From contig JANRFB010000008.1 of the NCBI GenBank assembly GCA_030725785.1, positions 1 to 46,538 on the forward strand: a stretch of DNA of 46,538 nucleotides, given 5' to 3'. Positions 30,826 through 39,185 of the stretch are shown here, piece after piece. A program made the translations under genes and the position numbers. Origin of the DNA: Solirubrobacteraceae bacterium. Its GTDB lineage: Bacteria > Actinomycetota > Thermoleophilia > Solirubrobacterales > Solirubrobacteraceae. The notes beneath the pieces are model-generated. The model made no database searches. It worked only from the letters and a program-made list of their open reading frames with translations, and was not told the DNA's origin. The stretch's first letter is position 1. Each line of letters opens with the position of its first letter.

Positions 30826-31524
30826 TCAGTCTTCCACTAGATAATCGAATAGGGCGTATGCGAGCAGCCCGAAGATCAGATCGTACAACCCAAGCAGCGC
30901 CAGCCAGCGCCAAGCGAGCGTTCCGCCGCCAACAGTTAGCAGCGGCTCGCTGGCCTTCGTCACTGCGATCAGCAAGGGAATCAGTAGCGGTAGCGCGAGG
31001 ATCGAAGTGATCAGATCACGCGCGCGGGTTTGGATTGCGATTCCTGCGATCAGTGTTCCGACCAGCGCGATGCCAAGGTCGGCGAGCACGATTAGGAGCG
31101 CAAGCGAGGCCCACTGCGAGGCGTTCGGGGTCGGACCGAGCAGCAGTACCGAGAAGATCACCGAGGCGAAAAAGCCGATGATCAGAAGGAAGATCAGCAG
31201 CGTCGTTGCCTTCGCGACTAGTAGCGCGGTGCGCGGCGCCGGCGCCAGCAGGAAGCCGTCGAGCCCTCCCTCTTCGCGGTCGGCCACGAAGCTGCGGCCA
31301 ATTCCCAGCAGCGCAGCCAGCGCCAGCGTTACCCACAGAACTCCAGCAGCGAGCGCTCCTTCAACCTCATTGCGCCCGAGCGCGAAGTGGAAGATCACAA
31401 AGGCGCTAGCGCAGAAGAGCGCCATCGCCGTCAGCGTCTGCGGCGCGCGCCGCTCGAGCGTTAGCTCCTTGTAGAGAACCGCACGCGTGGCGCTCAGCAC
31501 CGACGGTGGGCGCGCTGCGCTCAT
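30826..31524 (-). CDS. ccmB: Heme ABC exporter permease CcmB
   Basis: This 232-residue protein has six hydrophobic segments. It begins with a short cytoplasmic stretch ending YKELTLERRAPQTL, typical of CcmB, and contains FVADREEGGLDGFLLAPAPR near residue 80. It forms the CcmAB half of the CcmABCD complex that loads heme on CcmE. It overlaps ccmA by four bases (31521-31524) and precedes ccmC by three. Confidence 0.92.
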   Translation of the reverse strand: MSAARPPSVLSATRAVLYKELTLERRAPQTLTAMALFCASAFVIFHFALGRNEVEGALAAGVLWVTLALAALLGIGRSFVADREEGGLDGFLLAPAPRTALLVAKATTLLIFLLIIGFFASVIFSVLLLGPTPNASQWASLALLIVLADLGIALVGTLIAGIAIQTRARDLITSILALPLLIPLLIAVTKASEPLLTVGGGTLAWRWLALLGLYDLIFGLLAYALFDYLVED

Positions 31525-32216
31525 CGGTAGAGCTCGGCGATCTGCTCGGTCGATACCTGTTCTGCTGGCGCGAGCAGAGTCGCTGCCCCGTTGCGCAGGC
31601 CAAGGACGAGGTTGGCTTCGGCGAGGCCGCCGGCCGGGTCGTGGCTGGCGATCACGCGCGTGCGGCCCACGGCGGCGCCAATTAGCGGTTCAACCTGCTC
31701 GATCGCGGCCGGGTCAAGGTTGGAGCGCGGCTCATCGAGCAGCAGCACCTGCGGCTCGTGCAGCACGGCGCGGCAGATCGCCAGGCGCTGGAGCATCCCG
31801 CGCGAGTAGCCGAATACGCGCTCGTCGCCGCGATCGCTCAGCTGAGTCTGTTCAAGTACTGCTTCGATCCGCGCAGCTGCGCCGCCGATGCCGTGCAGAC
31901 GAGCGTGGTAGCGGAGGTTCTCGCGCGCCGTGAGGTCTCCGTAACAGAGCGACTGGTGGCCAAGGAAGCCGATCTGCGAGCGCACCTTCCAGCCCTCTTT
32001 GCGCAGGTCGCTGCCAAGCAGGCTGGCGTTGCCTTCGCTGGGCCGCAGCAGCGTTGAGAGCACGCGCAGCAGCGTCGTTTTCCCGGCGCCATTAGGGCCG
32101 AAGACGACGAGCGTCTGGCCCTGCTCGAGTGTTAGGTCGATTCCATCGAGCGCTCGGCGCTCGCCGTAGCGGCGCACCAGCCCGGAGCAAACGACGGCCG
32201 GCTCAGTGCTCGCCAT
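31521..32216 (-). CDS. ccmA: Heme exporter ATP-binding protein CcmA
   Basis: From ATG 32216 this is 231 residues; the open frame starts 13 codons earlier, inside mog. Walker A is FGPNGAGKTTLL, the signature GYSRGMLQRLAI and Walker B VLLLDEPRSNLDP, with H-loop IASHD. In CcmA the ABC signature often reads SRGMQQR, a close match. It couples ATP hydrolysis to release of holo-CcmE. It overlaps mog by 14 bases and ccmB by four. Confidence 0.92.
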   Translation of the reverse strand: MASTEPAVVCSGLVRRYGERRALDGIDLTLEQGQTLVVFGPNGAGKTTLLRVLSTLLRPSEGNASLLGSDLRKEGWKVRSQIGFLGHQSLCYGDLTARENLRYHARLHGIGGAAARIEAVLEQTQLSDRGDERVFGYSRGMLQRLAICRAVLHEPQVLLLDEPRSNLDPAAIEQVEPLIGAAVGRTRVIASHDPAGGLAEANLVLGLRNGAATLLAPAEQVSTEQIAELYR

Positions 32217-32691
32217 CGGTCCGCCCACCTTCACGGCCGATGTGCCGGACGGCATGGCCGAGGATTGGAGCCAGCACTGGGAAGGCCTCGCCGATCGCCT
32301 TCGGGTTGCCGGGCATGTTGACGATCAGCGTGCCGCCAGCAACGCCGCTGGTGGCACGCGAGATCGCGGCCGCCGGCGTGAACTGCATCGAGGCCGCACG
32401 AAGCGCCTCAGCAATTCCAGGGACCGACCGTTCAATCACTGCTTCGCTGGCTTCCGGGGTTACATCGTCGGGGGTTAGACCGGTGCCACCGCTGGTGAGG
32501 ATTACGTCGAAGCCTTCTGCGACCAGCTCGCGCAGTCGCGCCTCGATTGCTGCTTGGTCATCGGCCAAGACTTCGCGTAGCTCAACCTCGCAGCCAGCCG
32601 CAGCCGCAGCGTCGGCCAGCGCTGGCCCGGAGAGGTCTTCACCTTCGCCACGAGCGAGCGAGCTGGAGATTGTCAGGATTGCTGTGCGCAT
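32203..32691 (-). CDS. mog: Molybdopterin adenylyltransferase (MogA/MoaB family)
   Basis: This 162-residue protein begins MRTAILTISSSLARGEGED. It has the family signature VILTSGGTGLTPDDVTPEA near residue 59 and FNMPG-like LIVNMPGNPKAIGEAF near 125. It adenylates molybdopterin before molybdenum insertion. It lies 15 bp downstream of moaC, the usual pairing, and its end overlaps ccmA by 14 bases. MogA and MoaB cannot be fully separated by eye. Confidence 0.92.
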   Translation of the reverse strand: MRTAILTISSSLARGEGEDLSGPALADAAAAAGCEVELREVLADDQAAIEARLRELVAEGFDVILTSGGTGLTPDDVTPEASEAVIERSVPGIAEALRAASMQFTPAAAISRATSGVAGGTLIVNMPGNPKAIGEAFPVLAPILGHAVRHIGREGGRTDGEH

Positions 32692-32706
32692 CTCGCGGCC
32701 TCAGCC

Positions 32707-33183
32707 TTAGGGCCGGGTCCAGTGGCCGGAGCGGCCGCCGCTCTTCTCAAGCAGTTCGACGCGCTCGATCGTGACGCCGCGTTCTATCCCCTTGACCATG
32801 TCGTAGACGGTCAGAGCCGCTACCGAAACCGCCGTCATCGCTTCCATCTCGACGCCGGTCGGCCCGTGAACTGTGGCGCTCGCGGTCAAGGTGACGGTTC
32901 CGGCCTCAGAGTCGATCACGCCTTCGACCTCAACGTGATCGAGCCCCAGCGGGTGACACAGTGGGATTAGTTCGGCGGTCCGCTTGGCGGCCATGATTCC
33001 GGCGATTCGCGCGCTGGCAATCACGTCACCCTTCGGCGCGTCGCCTGCTGCGACGGCTGCTGCGGTGGCCGGCTGCATGCGCACGACCGCCCGCGCGACC
33101 GCCTTACGGTCGCTGGGCTCTTTGCCCGAGACGTCGACCATTCGCGCTTCGCCGTCCTCGTTTAGGTGCGTGAGCCCGCTCAC
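32707..33183 (-). CDS. moaC: Cyclic pyranopterin monophosphate synthase MoaC
   Basis: This 158-residue protein begins LTHLNEDGEARMVDVSGKE, the MoaC start. IMAAKRTAELIPLCHPL near residue 65 carries the substrate-binding His/Cys, and GVEMEAMTAVSVAALTVYDM near 110 is highly conserved. It rearranges 3',8-cyclo-7,8-dihydro-GTP to cPMP in molybdopterin synthesis. No moaA is in the window. It sits between the precorrin-2 dehydrogenase (28 bp) and mog (15 bp). Confidence 0.96.
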   Translation of the reverse strand: MSGLTHLNEDGEARMVDVSGKEPSDRKAVARAVVRMQPATAAAVAAGDAPKGDVIASARIAGIMAAKRTAELIPLCHPLGLDHVEVEGVIDSEAGTVTLTASATVHGPTGVEMEAMTAVSVAALTVYDMVKGIERGVTIERVELLEKSGGRSGHWTRP

Positions 33184-33211
33184 GCGGCGAGCCTAGCGCG
33201 GCAAGCTTGTT

Positions 33212-33952
33212 TCAGGCGGGCGTGTGGCTGCGCTGCGCCGCGGCGATTAGATCCTGAACGGCGGCAGCGTCGCCGTCACGGAGCAGCGCGATCGGGTCAG
33301 GCTCGCCATTAACGATCTCTTCGAAGAAGGCCTTGCGGTCTTGATAGGTCGGCAGTGTTCCCTTCGCCCAGCCGCGCGTTTCGTTGAGCATGATTGCGAG
33401 CTGCGCGTACTCCTCGCCAAAGAGTTCGCCAATCTCCCGCTTCATTCGCTTCGCCAGCGCCGGTGATGCACCGGCGGTCGAGATTGCGATTGCCAGCGGG
33501 CCGGTGCGGACGATCGCTGGCAGGATGAAGTTGCACAGCGGCGGAACGTCAACGATGTTGACGAGCATCGCGCGCTTCTCAGCGTCCTCGTAGATCTGAA
33601 TGTTCGTCTCGGTTGAATCGGTGCAGGCGATCACCATGAACACGGCCTCAAGGTCCTCGGGGCCGGCGTAGTCGCGCTCCTCCCAAGTGATTGAGCCTTC
33701 GGCGGCGAGCGCTTCAAGCTCCGGCCCGGCGTCGGGGGAGATGACGGTCACGTCGCCGCCACAGGCCAGCAGCCCTTCGCTCTTCTCGAGCCCCATCGCA
33801 CCTCCACCGATTACAACGCAGCGCCTTCCTTTCAGCTTCAGGCAGGCGATGTAGAACGGCGTTTCGAGCATGTCCTTAACGCAGGTCTGGTCACAGATCC
33901 CTTTGTTGTATTGGCAGACGCACTCTTTTCCGGCGTAGGCAGCAGCAGGCAT
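33212..33952 (-). CDS. Precorrin-2 dehydrogenase/sirohydrochlorin ferrochelatase with Cys-rich N-terminus
   Basis: This 246-residue CysG-N/Met8-family protein oxidises precorrin-2 with NAD+ and inserts iron to give siroheme. A Rossmann nucleotide loop GGGAMG lies at 49-54, the catalytic region [16 protein letters not shown] near 137, and [14 protein letters not shown] near 163. It is unusual that residues 1-27 add a cysteine-rich segment with C11, C13, C20 and C24 (CVCQ...CDQTC) before the normal start-like METPFY region. The start 33952 has GGAG five bases upstream, whereas the internal ATG at 33871 has a poorly spaced site. The cysteines might bind Zn, Fe or an Fe-S cluster. It is the first gene of the heme/Moco/ccm operon. 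Confidence 0.9.
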   Translation of the reverse strand: MPAAAYAGKECVCQYNKGICDQTCVKDMLETPFYIACLKLKGRRCVVIGGGAMGLEKSEGLLACGGDVTVISPDAGPELEALAAEGSITWEERDYAGPEDLEAVFMVIACTDSTETNIQIYEDAEKRAMLVNIVDVPPLCNFILPAIVRTGPLAIAISTAGASPALAKRMKREIGELFGEEYAQLAIMLNETRGWAKGTLPTYQDRKAFFEEIVNGEPDPIALLRDGDAAAVQDLIAAAQRSHTPA

Positions 33953-33989
33953 GGTCGCTCCAGCGTAGAGGTTCGTATCGTCTGTACGT

Positions 33990-34877
33990 ATGGCAACCGC
34001 ATCAAAGCTCAGAGAGATTCCCTTCCGTGCGGCCGGCCCCGGCGAGGGTTACTTCGAAGACGACTCGTTGATCCGCCGCGTCAACCGCGAGCTGGTCGTC
34101 GCCTTCTCAGGCGCTCGCGCGCTGCTGATGCAGGCATCTCACCCGGTGATGTTCGAAGGTTTCTTCATCAAGACTGAGGCGAAAGAAGCTGCACACGCGC
34201 GGCTGGCGCGAACGGCGACGATCATGAACACGATCTACTTTGGCCGCCGCGACGACGCCGACCAGATGACCGACCGCGTCCGCGAGGTGCACACGCATAT
34301 CAACGGCGTGCTCGACGAGCCGGCCGGCAAGTACCCGGCTGGAACTCCCTACGCCGCCGATGACCCGCAGTTCCTGCTTTGGACGCTGGCCGCGCTGGTC
34401 GATTCGGCCGACCGCTTCTACCGCCTTTATGTAGAGGAGCTGACGCGTGACGAGCGCGACGCGCTCTGGGGCGATTACCGCCTTGTTGGAAAGCTCTTCG
34501 GCCTTCAAGAGGACGAGATGCCGGCCACGATTGAAGGGTTCGATGCCTACATGACGGAGATGGTCGAAGGCGATCAGCTCTGTGTCACTAAGAGCGCGCG
34601 CGATGAAAGCCTCGCAATCGTCCTAAACCCACCGGCACCGGTCTACATGCGTGGCCTCGTTGAGGCCGTCAACTTCATCATCATCGGCTCATTGCCCGCG
34701 AAGATCCGCCGCGGCTACGGCCTCTCTTGGGATCCGCTCCGCGAGACGATGCGTGTTGGCGGCGCCGCCTACACAAAGCGGGTTCTGCTGCCGCTGTTGC
34801 CGCAGATAATCCGCAACACGCCTGTGGCTGGCGGCAAGCTGCTTCCCGGCCCGCCGCGCCGGACCGCCGCCGCTTAG
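33990..34877 (+). CDS. MpaB/DUF2236-family oxygenase-like protein
   Basis: This 295-residue protein has no signal peptide or TM helix. The DUF2236 pattern is visible: [20 protein letters not shown] near residue 45, [16 protein letters not shown] near 68 and [11 protein letters not shown] near 94, followed by [20 protein letters not shown] near 120. Some members (MpaB, latex-clearing protein Lcp) bind heme b through a histidine and cleave C=C bonds. H100/H102 could be candidates, but the substrate is unknown. It is divergent from the heme operon with only 37 bp between. It converges on chrA with a 4-base stop overlap. Confidence 0.85.
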   Translation: MATASKLREIPFRAAGPGEGYFEDDSLIRRVNRELVVAFSGARALLMQASHPVMFEGFFIKTEAKEAAHARLARTATIMNTIYFGRRDDADQMTDRVREVHTHINGVLDEPAGKYPAGTPYAADDPQFLLWTLAALVDSADRFYRLYVEELTRDERDALWGDYRLVGKLFGLQEDEMPATIEGFDAYMTEMVEGDQLCVTKSARDESLAIVLNPPAPVYMRGLVEAVNFIIIGSLPAKIRRGYGLSWDPLRETMRVGGAAYTKRVLLPLLPQIIRNTPVAGGKLLPGPPRRTAAA

Positions 34878-36058
34878 CCGAGCTCTGGTAGCGGCGCGCC
34901 GAGCAGCGCTGCGATCGCGCCAGCCGCCGCAGCCGACAGCAGCGTTGGCACAACGCCCAGCTTGGCGCCGAAGAGCAGCGCCGTCGCGACGACGGCGATT
35001 GCCCACTGCCAGCTGAAGCTGAGGCCGGAGGCGAGCGGGATCAGCGCGCCGAAGATCGCTCCAACAGCGGCCGGGCCGGCGCCGTCAAGGAAGGCGCGTG
35101 CGTTGGCGTTGTTTCGCAAGCTGAGGAAGCGGCCGCCGCCAGCCATTACGAAGAGGAACGATGGAGCGAAGGCGACGAACGAGGCCAGCAGCGCGCCGCC
35201 AAGCCCGGCCGCTGCGTAGCCGACTACGGCGACCGTTTGTACTACAGGGCCGGGCGTGATCTGCCCGAGCGCAACGGCGTTGAGGAACTGCCCGTCGGTC
35301 ATCCAGCCGTAAACGCGGACGGCGTCCTCTTGCATGATCGGCACGATCACGAAGCCGCCGCCGTAGGAGAGCGCGCCAACCTTTAGCGCCGTCCAGGCGA
35401 GCTGAGTTTGGGCCGAGAGGCTGGTCGCCGCGGCGACCAGCAGTGCGATTGCGGCAGGAGCGCCGAAAGACGAGAGCCGTGGAGCCTCGGCGCGGCGGAT
35501 GATCAGCTCGACCAGACCGCAGCCGATAAGTGCCAGCACGACGAACGGGCCGACAGCGATTACCGAGATCGCGCCGACGGCGAGGTAGGCGAAGGCGCGC
35601 CAGCGGCGCAGCCCTTCGTGCGGGGCGAGGCTGCTGCGGCTGAGGTCCCAGCCGACTCGCAGCACGACGCCGATCACGGCTGCGCCTGCGCCTGCGCCGA
35701 TGCCACGGAGCCAATCGGCCGGCGCGCTGGCCAGCGAAATAGCTGCCAGCACGATGATCATCGCTAGCCCCGGCAAAATGAAGAGAAGGCCACCGATCAG
35801 CGCCGCCCATTGGCCGCCTGCGCGTAGCGCGCAGTAGATCGCAAGCTGCGTCGAGGCTGGCCCCGGCAGCAGATTGCAGGCCGCGTTGGCGTGCTCGAAC
35901 TCCTCGGAGTCAATCCAGCGGCGCCGCTCAACGCAGAGTTCGCGCAGCATCGCGACGTGCGCCTGCGGCCCACCGAAGCCGGTAAAGCCGAGCCTCACCC
36001 ATTCGCGCGCAACGGTCGCGATCGATGCCTGGTGCGCCATCTGAGGCGATATTCGCAT
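34874..36058 (-). CDS. chrA: Chromate transporter ChrA family
   Basis: From ATG 36058 this is 394 residues, the usual size of a two-domain ChrA; ATG 36040 is an alternative. The N-terminal CHR domain has WVRLGFTGFGGPQAHVAML and NLLPGPASTQLAIYCAL; the C-terminal one has KVGALSYGGGFVIVPIMQ and VALGQITPGPVVQ. There are about ten TM helices. It exports chromate or related oxyanions in known cases. The open frame continues 216 codons upstream, but that stretch lies antisense to the M20 gene and is rejected. Confidence 0.92.
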   Translation of the reverse strand: MRISPQMAHQASIATVAREWVRLGFTGFGGPQAHVAMLRELCVERRRWIDSEEFEHANAACNLLPGPASTQLAIYCALRAGGQWAALIGGLLFILPGLAMIIVLAAISLASAPADWLRGIGAGAGAAVIGVVLRVGWDLSRSSLAPHEGLRRWRAFAYLAVGAISVIAVGPFVVLALIGCGLVELIIRRAEAPRLSSFGAPAAIALLVAAATSLSAQTQLAWTALKVGALSYGGGFVIVPIMQEDAVRVYGWMTDGQFLNAVALGQITPGPVVQTVAVVGYAAAGLGGALLASFVAFAPSFLFVMAGGGRFLSLRNNANARAFLDGAGPAAVGAIFGALIPLASGLSFSWQWAIAVVATALLFGAKLGVVPTLLSAAAAGAIAALLGAPLPELG

Positions 36059-36079
36059 GGTTTTCACGCGCCGCTCGTT

Positions 36080-36085
36080 TAGGAT
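36080..36085 (+). promoter_or_regulatory. Leaderless-type -10 box for the M20 peptidase gene
   Basis: TAGGAT is followed by six bases (CGGTGA) and the ATG at 36092. There is no Shine-Dalgarno. The spacing predicts an mRNA starting at the ATG. Confidence 0.55.
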
Positions 36086-36091
36086 CGGTGA

Positions 36092-37405
36092 ATGGACCAA
36101 TTGGCCGACCACGCGACGCGGCTGCTGAGCCGTCTCATTGCCCATAACACGGTCAACCCGCCGGGCAATGAGCGCGCACTGCAGGAAGAACTGGCGGCCG
36201 ATCTGAAAGGAGCCGGATTCGAAGTAACCCTGGTAGGCCGCACGCCGGAGCGGCCAAATCTCGTAGCGCGGCTGCGCGGCGCCGCCGACGGGCCAACTCT
36301 CTGCCTGCTCTCGCACTGCGACACGGTGCTCGCCAACCCCGACGAGTGGACTCATGACCCGTGGTGTGGCGAAGTGATCGACGGCGAACTTTGGGGCCGA
36401 GGCGCGCTCGACATGAAGTCGCAGACAGCGGCCGAGGTTGCGGCCGGGATTGAGCTGGCCAACAGTGGCTGGCGCCCGGCCAACGGCGACCTCCTGATCG
36501 TCTGCCTCGTAGATGAGGAAACCGGCGGCGCCGATGGAGTCGCCTGGCTCTGCGAAAACCACCCCGACCTTGTGCGCTGCGATTACTCGCTCAATGAGGG
36601 CGCCGGCGCCTTCTTCGAACTCGGTGGCGAGCGGCTCTATGGCGTCTGCGTCGCCGAGAAGGGCGTCTGCCGATTCACAATTAAGACCGATGGCGTTGCC
36701 GGCCACGCCAGCAACCCTCGCTTCGGTGACAACGCGCTGCTGAAACTGGCGCCGCTGATCACCGCCCTGGGCGAGTGGGATCCCGTCTACGACCTGACCG
36801 ACGGCGCTCGCGCGCTGATGAGCGAGCTTGGCGCGCCGGTTGAAGGGGAGAACGTCGCCGCCGCGTTTGAGGGCCTGCGCCAGCGCGAACCGTTGCTGTC
36901 GGCTTTCGTCGAGCCGATGCTCGGCCTGACGTTCGCGCCGACGATGACCTCGGCCTCGGCGAAGATCAACGTCTTGCCCTCGCAGGCTGAGCTTCGCGTT
37001 GACTGTCGCACGCCACCCGGCCTTGGCGAGGAGCTAGTTCGCAAACGCGTTGCCGAGGTGCTCGGCACCGAGGGCTACAGGCTGGAGTTCACAGAACAGG
37101 CGATCGGCAACGCTTCGCCGGTCGACAGCCCGCTGATGGATCTGCTCAGCGGCTGGATAGCTCGCGAGGATCCAGGCGCGCGCACGGTGCCGATCGTGCT
37201 GCCGGCGTTCACCGACTCACGCACGATCCGCGCAACCTTCCCGGACTCTGTCTCCTACGGCTTCTTCCCGATGCGACACACCTCGCTGGCACAGATGTGG
37301 CCGCTGATTCACGCCCCCGACGAGCGGATTGACGTCCGCGACCTAGCCTTCGCTGCGCGCTGCTTTAGCGAGATCGCGCAGGAGCTGCTCGGCTCGGCTT
37401 CGTAG
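36092..37405 (+). CDS. M20-family metallopeptidase (ArgE/DapE/CPG2 type)
   Basis: This 437-residue protein has two-metal ligands in order: SHCDTV (His near 76), GRGALDMKSQ (bridging Asp near 108), VDEETGG (catalytic Glu pair near 143), NEGAG (near 168) and a late histidine in FPMRHTSLAQMWPLIH near 390. A lid/dimerisation domain lies at about 185-310 (GVAGHASNPRFGDNA). It hydrolyses N-acyl or peptide bonds in small substrates; specificity between deacetylase, desuccinylase and peptidase is not decidable. It is followed 13 bp later by mce, possibly as an operon. Confidence 0.92.
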   Translation: MDQLADHATRLLSRLIAHNTVNPPGNERALQEELAADLKGAGFEVTLVGRTPERPNLVARLRGAADGPTLCLLSHCDTVLANPDEWTHDPWCGEVIDGELWGRGALDMKSQTAAEVAAGIELANSGWRPANGDLLIVCLVDEETGGADGVAWLCENHPDLVRCDYSLNEGAGAFFELGGERLYGVCVAEKGVCRFTIKTDGVAGHASNPRFGDNALLKLAPLITALGEWDPVYDLTDGARALMSELGAPVEGENVAAAFEGLRQREPLLSAFVEPMLGLTFAPTMTSASAKINVLPSQAELRVDCRTPPGLGEELVRKRVAEVLGTEGYRLEFTEQAIGNASPVDSPLMDLLSGWIAREDPGARTVPIVLPAFTDSRTIRATFPDSVSYGFFPMRHTSLAQMWPLIHAPDERIDVRDLAFAARCFSEIAQELLGSAS

Positions 37406-37418
37406 ACTGCGAAGAAGA

Positions 37419-37829
37419 ATGTTTGATCGCATAGACCACGTCGGCATCGCCGTTGAAGCAATCGACCCTGCGCTGGAGCTATACGAGAGCGCGCTCGAGA
37501 TGAAACTTGTTCACCGCGAGGTCGTTGAGGAGCAAGGAGTTGAGGCCGTCCTGCTCGATGTTGGCGAGAACCACGTAGAGCTGCTCCAGCCTCTCAGCCC
37601 CGACACTCCCGTCGGCCGCTTCCTTGAACGCAATGGCCCAGGGATGCATCACATCGCCTACCAGGTCAGCGACATCGAGAGCGAGCTTGTTCGGCTCCGC
37701 GCGGCAGGAATAGAGCTGATCGACGAGCAGCCGCGGGTCGGCATCCGTGGGTCGCTTGTAGCTTTTGCCCACCCCAAATACACCGGCGGCGTTCTGACAG
37801 AGATCGTCCAGCCGGCGGAGGATCACTGA
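37419..37829 (+). CDS. mce: Methylmalonyl-CoA epimerase
   Basis: This 136-residue protein of the vicinal-oxygen-chelate fold begins FDRIDHVGIAVEAIDPAL. Metal ligands are the N-terminal His of DHVGIAV, His in MHHIAYQV near 85 and Glu in GVLTEIVQP near 130. It interconverts (S)- and (R)-methylmalonyl-CoA in propionyl-CoA metabolism. It overlaps the next small gene by one base (TGATG). Confidence 0.94.
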   Translation: MFDRIDHVGIAVEAIDPALELYESALEMKLVHREVVEEQGVEAVLLDVGENHVELLQPLSPDTPVGRFLERNGPGMHHIAYQVSDIESELVRLRAAGIELIDEQPRVGIRGSLVAFAHPKYTGGVLTEIVQPAEDH

Positions 37830-38059
37830 TGGCCAAGGAATCAGCAGAAGGCGAGCGCGTAGTGCTCGGACTCAAAGGCGGCGGCTCGTTGCCTTTGAAG
37901 CTCAGTGCCAGCGACCGCGAGAAGCTTTTTAGTTCTCTCGAAAAGGGCGGCTGGATCGACCTCAATGATGAGGACGGCCCGGTTCGCGTCGACTGCTCGC
38001 AAGTTGTTTACGTGCGCAGCGAGAGCGAAGAGCATCGCGTCGGCTTTGGCCTCGGTTAG
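37829..38059 (+). CDS. Small basic/acidic protein of unknown function
   Basis: This 76-residue protein is not recognised. It begins MAKESAEGERVVLGLKGGGS and ends with DCSQVVYVRSESEEHRVGFGLG. The alternating pattern suggests a single small beta-rich fold. There is one cysteine (C57) and no TM helix. Its ATG overlaps the mce stop by one base, evidence for translation and coupling to mce. Co-location with mce might indicate an accessory role in propionyl-CoA metabolism, which is only speculation. Confidence 0.75.
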   Translation: MAKESAEGERVVLGLKGGGSLPLKLSASDREKLFSSLEKGGWIDLNDEDGPVRVDCSQVVYVRSESEEHRVGFGLG

Positions 38060-38105
38060 CCGCCCGGCTCTGCCGCGCCACTCGAACGGGTTGCTGAGCT
38101 AAGCG

Positions 38106-39185
38106 ATGAAGGTCGGAATCATCGGCATGCCCAATGCCGGCAAGTCGTCGCTCTTCAACGCCCTCACCCAGGCCGGAGCTCAGGCCGCTAACTACCCGTT
38201 CACGACGATCGAACCGAACGTCGCCGTTGTTCCGGTCGAGGACGAAAGGATGGTGAAGGTTGCCGAAACGGTTGGCGCCTCGGAGATCGTTTGGGACACG
38301 ATCGCCTTCCACGACATCGCCGGCCTCGTCGCCGGCGCACATAAGGGTGAGGGACTCGGCAATCAGTTCCTCGCCAACATCCGTGAGACCGATGCGCTGC
38401 TGCATGTAGTCCGCGCTCACGGCGACTCGAACGTGATCCACTCCGAAGGCAGCGTCGACCCGCAGCGCGACATTGAGATCATCGAAACCGAACTGATCTT
38501 CGCTGACCTTGAGCAGGCTGAGAGGCGCCATCAGCGGGTATCCCGCGAGGCCCGAAGTGGCGACGCCCACGCGATCGCCGAAGAGGCTTGGCTTGCCGCC
38601 GTGATCGAGGCGCTCGGTGCAGGCCGTCCGGCTCGCACCGTCCCCGTTCCCGATGACGCCCCCGACGCGATGCGCTTGTTGCAGCCGCTGACAGGCAAAC
38701 CGGTGCTCTTCATCGCCAACGTCGACGAAGGTGATCTTGCTGTTCCGGAGGTCGTCAGCGCTCACGCCTCCGAAGAGGGCGCCGGTGCTGTTGCGATCTC
38801 CTCACGCCTTGAAGCCGAGCTGTCTGAGCTAAGCGACGAGGATGCCGCTGCGATGCGCGCCGACCTTGAGCTCGACGAGTCGGGCATTGAGATGGTCGTC
38901 CGCGGAGCCTTTGAGCTGCTCGAGCTGATCGCCTTCTTTACAGCCGGCGAAGAGAAGCCTGCTCAGTCTTGGCATCTGCGCCGCGGCTTGACCGCTTGGG
39001 ACGCTGCCGGGGCAATCCACACCGATATTCAGAAAGGCTTTGTCCGCGCTGAGATCATCGGTTGGGATTCGCTCGTCGAGGCCGGCGGTTACGCCCCAGC
39101 GCGCGATCGAGGCACGCTCCGAACCGAGGGCCGCGACTACAAGATGACCGACGGCGACGTAATCACCGTCAACTTCACGCCTTAA
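38106..39185 (+). CDS. ychF: Redox-regulated ATPase/GTPase YchF (OLA1 family)
   Basis: This 359-residue protein has a P-loop GMPNAGKSSLFNAL (7-20) and a switch I region NYPFTTIEPNVAVVPV. DIAGLVAGAHKGEGLGNQFL lies near 75, the adenine-preferring LFIANVDE near 200, a coiled-coil region and a C-terminal TGS domain (about 280-359, ending DGDVITVNF). YchF binds ATP over GTP and associates with ribosomes and stress control. It lies 46 bp after the small unknown gene and ends in an 11-base overlap with the convergent exonuclease gene. Confidence 0.96.
   Translation: MKVGIIGMPNAGKSSLFNALTQAGAQAANYPFTTIEPNVAVVPVEDERMVKVAETVGASEIVWDTIAFHDIAGLVAGAHKGEGLGNQFLANIRETDALLHVVRAHGDSNVIHSEGSVDPQRDIEIIETELIFADLEQAERRHQRVSREARSGDAHAIAEEAWLAAVIEALGAGRPARTVPVPDDAPDAMRLLQPLTGKPVLFIANVDEGDLAVPEVVSAHASEEGAGAVAISSRLEAELSELSDEDAAAMRADLELDESGIEMVVRGAFELLELIAFFTAGEEKPAQSWHLRRGLTAWDAAGAIHTDIQKGFVRAEIIGWDSLVEAGGYAPARDRGTLRTEGRDYKMTDGDVITVNFTP

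Noticed and set aside
36059-36706. N-terminal 216-codon extension of the ChrA reading frame
   Set aside because: It lies antisense to the M20 peptidase gene and looks like a mirror of its codons; ChrA of normal length begins at 36058.
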